This document shows, piece by piece, positions 59,080 to 64,000 of a stretch of DNA of 64,000 nt. Below the pieces are notes generated by a model. It was not told the DNA's origin, did not search any database, and saw nothing but the letters and a program-made list of their open reading frames with translations. Source of the stretch: Rutstroemia sp. NJR-2017a BVV2 (taxonomy: Eukaryota > Ascomycota > Leotiomycetes > Helotiales > Rutstroemiaceae). Positions within the stretch are counted from its first letter, which is position 1. The number at the start of each line of letters is the position of its first letter. The stretch spans positions 1,291,130 through 1,355,129 of the forward strand of contig NJPS01000004.1 in NCBI GenBank assembly GCA_002946415.1. Direction: 5' to 3'. Both the position numbers and the translations under genes were made by a program.

Positions 59080-59965
59080 ATCCAAAAATATTAATACTAA
59101 TATTAAATCTAATTATATATATTTCTATAGATCGAATCTACTAATCTATTTAGTAATATATATACTAGTTATCGAAATATTATTATCGCGGTCAAAATAA
59201 TAAATCTAAGAATTGAAAATTTTCAAAATCTTATTTAAATCGAATCTTCTTTAACTTTAATCTATTAATATATTTCTAGATCTATTAGTAACTTTACTAT
59301 TCGATTCTTACTTTCTATTAATAAAGATATTAATATAAATAATAGTTCTTCTTTATTAAATATCTCGATTTTTAACTCTAATTTAGATATATCTAATCTT
59401 AATTCGATTTTTAACTTAGATTTATTTAATACTATTTCGAATAATATTATTAGACTTAATAAAACTATCTATTATTTTTTCAAATAGACTAATATATTTA
59501 CTCTTTTCTAACTAAGTAAAACTATCTGATTTTTTATTATTAAACTAATTATTGATATTACTTCAGATCTGGTTAATATTAAAATTTTCTAGATATATAA
59601 TTTGTTAGTGGAAGTATATTTAGTTATAAAATTATATGAAAAACAATTTCAAATTCTTGATTTAATCGAGATATTTAGAGAATATACTAAATCAAGAAAG
59701 TTATAAAAGATTACAAATTAGCTAATCTCTTAAATAAATAATTTGAAATATATTATCTAAAAAATCGAAGTTAAAACTAAAGTAATTAGTACTACAAATA
59801 GTACTAATATCTCGATTCTCAAAAATCCTTTTAATTAGATAAACTTAATTAACTTAATTATTACTAATATTACCTTAGTTAATTCGATAGTTAATTTATT
59901 TTCTAGATCTATCTTTGTTTCTATAATATTAGTAGATACTAATAATATCTCTAGAAACTGGATAG
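59080..59965 (+). mobile_element. Heavily RIP-mutated LINE ORF1 fragment (copy 1)
   Basis: This stretch aligns by eye along its whole length with about 60,022-60,890 downstream (offset 930 bp on the left, 915 bp on the right, so a few indels). Nearly all differences are C to T or G to A in this copy. It stops after an AAACTGGAT segment at about 59,955-59,965 and the remainder of the element is missing here. Confidence 0.8.
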
Positions 59966-60044
59966 ATATTTTTGACACTCAATAGAAGAAAGAAATAACT
60001 ATATTTCCGAATTTAAAATCATCAAACCCAATATAAAATCCGAT

Positions 60045-61683
60045 TATATATGTTTCTGCGGATCGAACCTACTAGCCTGCTTAGCAATATACCTGCTAGT
60101 TATCGAGATATCGTTGTCGCGGCTAAAATAGCGGATTTGGGAGTTTCAACTTCTTAAAATCCTATCCAAATCGAACCTCCTTCAACCCCAACTTATCAAT
60201 ATATTTCTGGACCTACTAGTGATATTACTATTCGATCCTCTCCTCTTATTAATATCGATATAGAAATGGATAATAGTTCTATATTACCAACTACTTCGAT
60301 TTTCAATCCAAACTTGGATATATCTAGCCTAAATGAGATTTTCAGCTCGGATCTATTTAATACTACTACAAATACTATTACTAGACCCGGCAGAAATATC
60401 TATCATCTTTCGAAATAGACTAATCCTTTTACTTCTTCTAAACCGAGCAAAACTATTCGTTTCTTCACTATTGAACCAACTACTCCGGATCTAGCTAGCG
60501 CTAAAATTCTCTAGGTATGTAACTTGCTAGTCGAAGTATATTTAGCTACTAAATCATGTGATAAACAAACTCAAATCCTCGATTTAATCGAGATATTTAG
60601 AGAATATACTGAATCAGGAAAGCTACAAAAGGTTACTAATTAACTAGCTTCTCAGATTAATAATTTGGAATATACTATACGAAAAATCGAAGCTAAAACA
60701 AAAGCAGCTAGCACTATTAGCAAAGCTAATATCACAATTCTCAAAAACCCTTCTCAAATCCAATCTAACTTGATTACTATTACTACTACTTCGACTATTT
60801 CTTCGACTAAATTATCCTCCGGACCCTCTTTTGTCTCAGTAACACTAGCAGGTGATAATAGCAACTCTGGAAACTGGATTAGTATCAACAAAACTACTAA
60901 AAAAGCTAAAGTCCAAAATCGACTAATTTTGGTTCGGGATCTCGATATCCTTTTCTTGATACTAGTTCTACAAAATACTATCAATAAAGTTTTCTTAGAT
61001 AAAAGTATTAAAGGACTAATAATCTCTTCGATTACTACTACTAGTAATAAGAAGAATCTAGTAATTACTATAATTGTTTCTTTTACTTCCGATTTTCTAT
61101 TTGAGAAAAGAGCTATTTGGGAGTATTTAATTATTTTTAAATCAATGATTAAAGATGAACCTTGGTATAAAGTAGTTCTTTATAGGATTCCCACTTTGGA
61201 CTTCAATACACTTTACAGAATGGAGCTAGTTTTGGACGAACTAAAGACTTTTAATTCTAATTTAAATTTAAAACCTATTAGTACTCCCTATTAGCTATCC
61301 TCAGTAGAAAATCGAGTTGTTAAATAAGCTGGATCAGTAGTAGTCTCTTTTGCTACTAAAACAGAAACTGAAAGATATATTAGAAACCGGGTTTAGATAG
61401 CTGGAATTAGTATTAGAGCTGAAAAGCTTCTAACTACTTCGAGATCCACCCAGTATACTAAATACCAAGGATTTGGATATTTGGCTAAATTTTGCCGAAA
61501 AGGGGCTAAATATAATCTCTGTAGCGAACCCCACGCTACACAACAGTATCACTACTCAATTTGCAAACAAAATAGTCAGAAATATTCCTATTTAGCTCCA
61601 AAATATACTAATTACAAAAACAATTATACTTCCACTTCAAAAGAGTGTGAAATTTATAAGGCTATTAAGGGAGCTAGTCTATA
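60045..61683 (+). pseudogene. LINE ORF1 (nucleocapsid-like), inactivated
   Basis: Reading frames of 60-210 codons are separated by TAG/TAA stops, mostly explained by CAG, CAA or TGG changing to a stop. The longest open piece is 60665-61294. The last piece (61481-61683) holds a cysteine/histidine-rich domain of the CCHC type. At many positions where a Cys or His would be expected there is Tyr (KYNLC, QQYHYSIC, KYSYLAPKYTNY), as expected from TGC to TAC and CAC to TAC. Confidence 0.75.
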
Positions 61684-61729
61684 ATTAGTACTAGCATCCG
61701 GATTATCCAAGTGAATTTTAACTAAAACT

Positions 61730-64000
61730 TAGTTGCGACTGAATTAGTACTATAGCTAGCTACTGAGCTAAAAATCGATTTAATTTTAGTCCAAGAACCT
61801 TGGATTATAAGTGAAAGTCCAGACTACTCAAATAGTCGATCGATTTCTCATATTAGCTTCAATCAAATCCTTCCAATTACTTTGGGATTCAGATCTCGAA
61901 TACTTATTTATATCTCGAAGACCTATATATCTAGCGTTATACTAGCTCCTTCGAACCTCGATCCTGATCTACTAGTCCTATTAATAACAGAAGAAAGCAA
62001 TATATTTGAGCTAGTTAACCTTTATAACGAAAATAGCCAAATCAAGGGAATTTCGACCAAAACGGTAGAAAGGAGCTTACTATCTAGGACTATTTCGGCC
62101 AATTCAATGATTTTGAAAGATTTTAACCTCCATTATCCTTGGTAGAACCCAAATAGCCAAAGTAGTCAAGCAAGTACTAAACTAGTTAGTTGGATAGAAA
62201 AGCAAAATCTGGAACTAATTAACAAACCCGGGATTATTACATTTTTCAGGGATACTAGCAAGTTAGTTTTGGATCTTATACTAGCTATACAAACGTTAGC
62301 TGGGTATATTGAGGACTAGTAAGTACTAGATAATTTAGGATCTGATTATTTACCAATTTTATTTACTATTAAGGGAAAAAGGGAGTTAATATCTCTAAAT
62401 AGATTAAAAGTAGCTAGTGCTCATTTTAACACCAAGTTAACAAACTAGAAGTTATTTTCAGACTATTTAGTTAAAATTGTAAAAGAATCGACTATTCTAA
62501 CTAGTCTCCCTCCTAATTTTACTAGGCTGGGCCTGAAATTAGATAAGGGAGTACAAAATTATCTGGAATCGATTAGTTCGGAACTAATCTCATTAGTTTA
62601 GCTAGCAGCTAACAAAGCTATTCCCAAGACTAAACCTAGCTTAAAAGCTAAACCTTGGTGGACTTTAGAGCTAAAAGAGTTGAGAAAATCTATATTACTA
62701 GCTCAGAGGAAACTAAAAATCCAAAATAGTCAAGTTAGTCAAGGTTCTTATTAAGAATAGTACCGATTAGCTCGGAATCAGTACTTTTTAAAGATAAAAC
62801 TAGCTAAAAAGAACTACTAGAATACTTTTCTTGAAAATAATAATTCTAAATCGATTTTCAAAGCTTTTAGTTATACCAAATCCTATTCGAACCGATCCCT
62901 TCTAGCTATTTTAAATAAAACTAGTTTTAAAGAAAAAGGAACTATTTTGAGATCTACTCTCTTTCCCCAACTATCTAGTTCGACTAGTCCAAACTGGGAG
63001 AGCTATAAAGCAGTTGATTGGAACTAGCCTAAGCTTGTTAGTACCGAATTAGCACTAGTTTGTTCAGTTAAAATCAAAGGAAAAACCCCTGGTCCAGATA
63101 GAATCACTCAAGAAATCATCAATAAAGCTTATTTAGCTATTCCTGAGATATTTTATAAGGTTTTCGCTTACCTAATCGACCTCGGTTATCACCCCCAGTG
63201 CTGGCAGCAAGCAACTGGAACTATTCTTAAAAAACCAGCTAAACCTGATTATTCAATCCCAAAAGCTTATAGAGTGATTTCACTTTTGAACTGTTTAGGC
63301 AAAATTAGCGAAAGAATACTAGCAAAAAGACTAGGCTATTTAGCCGAGACTACTAGCTTGCTATACGATTCTCAAATTAGCGGAAGACTTAAAAAATCAG
63401 TTATTGATACCAGGCTATTACTAGCGAATAAGGTTCAAGAAAATCATTTAAAAGGCTATAAAACATCTGTTTTATTTTTGGATATTAAAGGAGCTTTCGA
63501 TCACGTCTCAAAAAACCAGCTCTTAGCTATTTTAAAAAGATTAAAACTTCCAATTAGTTTTATTGCTTGGACTAGTCACTTTCTGGAGGACCGGCTACTT
63601 CGCTTAAGCTTTGATAGCCAAATTGAGGATTTTCAACCCATTTCAACTGGTATTCCTCAAGGTAGCCCGATCTCACCGATTCTCTTTTTAATTTATATAA
63701 AAGAGCTATTTCCATCGATTTCTACTTCAATCTGGTCGTATATGGATGATATCGCGCTAGCAACTAGCTCAACTAGCCTTAAAAAGAACTGCAAAATTTT
63801 GGAAAGAGAAGCTAGCAAGCTATACGCCCTGGGAGAAGCAAGTAGTATTAAGTTTGATTTGGCTAAAACCGAACTAATTCATTTTTTCGGAGGTAAACAA
63901 GCTACTACTAAGACTAATTCGGTCAAATTACCGAATAATCAGTCAATACAACCCTCAAAAGTAGTGAAATGGCTAGGAATCTGGTTTGACGATACTTTAT
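61730..64000 (+). pseudogene. LINE ORF2 (endonuclease-reverse transcriptase), inactivated upstream, open RT downstream
   Basis: The endonuclease part (VQEPWI, then DFNLHYPW near 62116-62142) is broken by stops. The linker also carries several TAG codons. From 63028, after the last in-frame TAG at 63025-63027, the frame is open for about 324 codons to the window edge. It encodes RT motifs: GKTPGPDRI, FLDIKGAFDHV (Asp at 63481), GIPQGSPISPILF and SYMDDIALA. No start for this piece alone is evident, so it is a damaged copy even though the RT core reads well. Confidence 0.8.

Larger units (their letters stand above)
60006..64000 (+). mobile_element. LINE-type non-LTR retrotransposon (copy 2), runs off window
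   Basis: Contains in order an ORF1 region with zinc-knuckle remains, an apurinic-like endonuclease region (VQEPWI at about 61789-61806) and a reverse transcriptase with a YMDD box (63739-63750). This is the order of two-ORF LINEs such as the fungal Tad1 group. No LTR seen. Stops are common at first and absent from 63028 to the edge. The 3' end lies outside the window. Confidence 0.85.

Overview
The window looks like a chromosome of a filamentous ascomycete (Pezizomycotina; Leotiomycetes is my best guess, from overall feel only). Genes carry short GT-AG introns, mostly 40-75 bp. Orthologs are of yeast/filamentous-fungal type. Repeats are AT-rich and damaged by what looks like repeat-induced point mutation (RIP).

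Positions 1-44,150 are a dense housekeeping block. In order: a partial low-complexity protein (-), eIF2B beta/GCD7 (-), the nuclear-envelope phosphatase NEM1 (+), the RNA polymerase III largest subunit (+), a membrane-anchored neutral ceramidase (-), splicing factor SPF27/Cwf7 (+), the PKA regulatory subunit (-), a Crp1/Mdg1-like CBM48 protein (+), a C2H2 plus fungal_trans transcription factor (-), a 5-kb gene-free stretch, the M20 dipeptidase DUG1 (+), deubiquitinase UBP14 (-), Fe-S scaffold ISU1 (+), helicase DBP3 (+) and lipid-linked oligosaccharide protein RFT1 (-). I reconstructed exon joins by hand; each gene model sums to a multiple of three and restores family motifs across the junctions.

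From about 44.15 kb the window becomes accessory. Genes are sparse: an NAD(P)-binding oxidoreductase, a broken ankyrin-repeat relic, and a zinc alcohol dehydrogenase. Next comes a 2.5-kb extremely AT-rich block. After it lies a divergent pair: a STAND/NLR-related DUF7708-type protein whose P-loop position lacks a Walker A, and an intact AAA+ ATPase. They share a promoter holding a 13-C tract and are enclosed by a second AT-rich block. The window ends in LINE-type non-LTR retrotransposon sequence: a heavily mutated ORF1 fragment, then a second copy whose damage fades toward an open reverse-transcriptase frame that runs off the right edge.

The housekeeping genes do not form one pathway. The most interesting unit is the DUF7708/AAA pair isolated between RIP-type blocks. 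I infer, without proof, that it is a two-gene NLR-like or self/non-self module.
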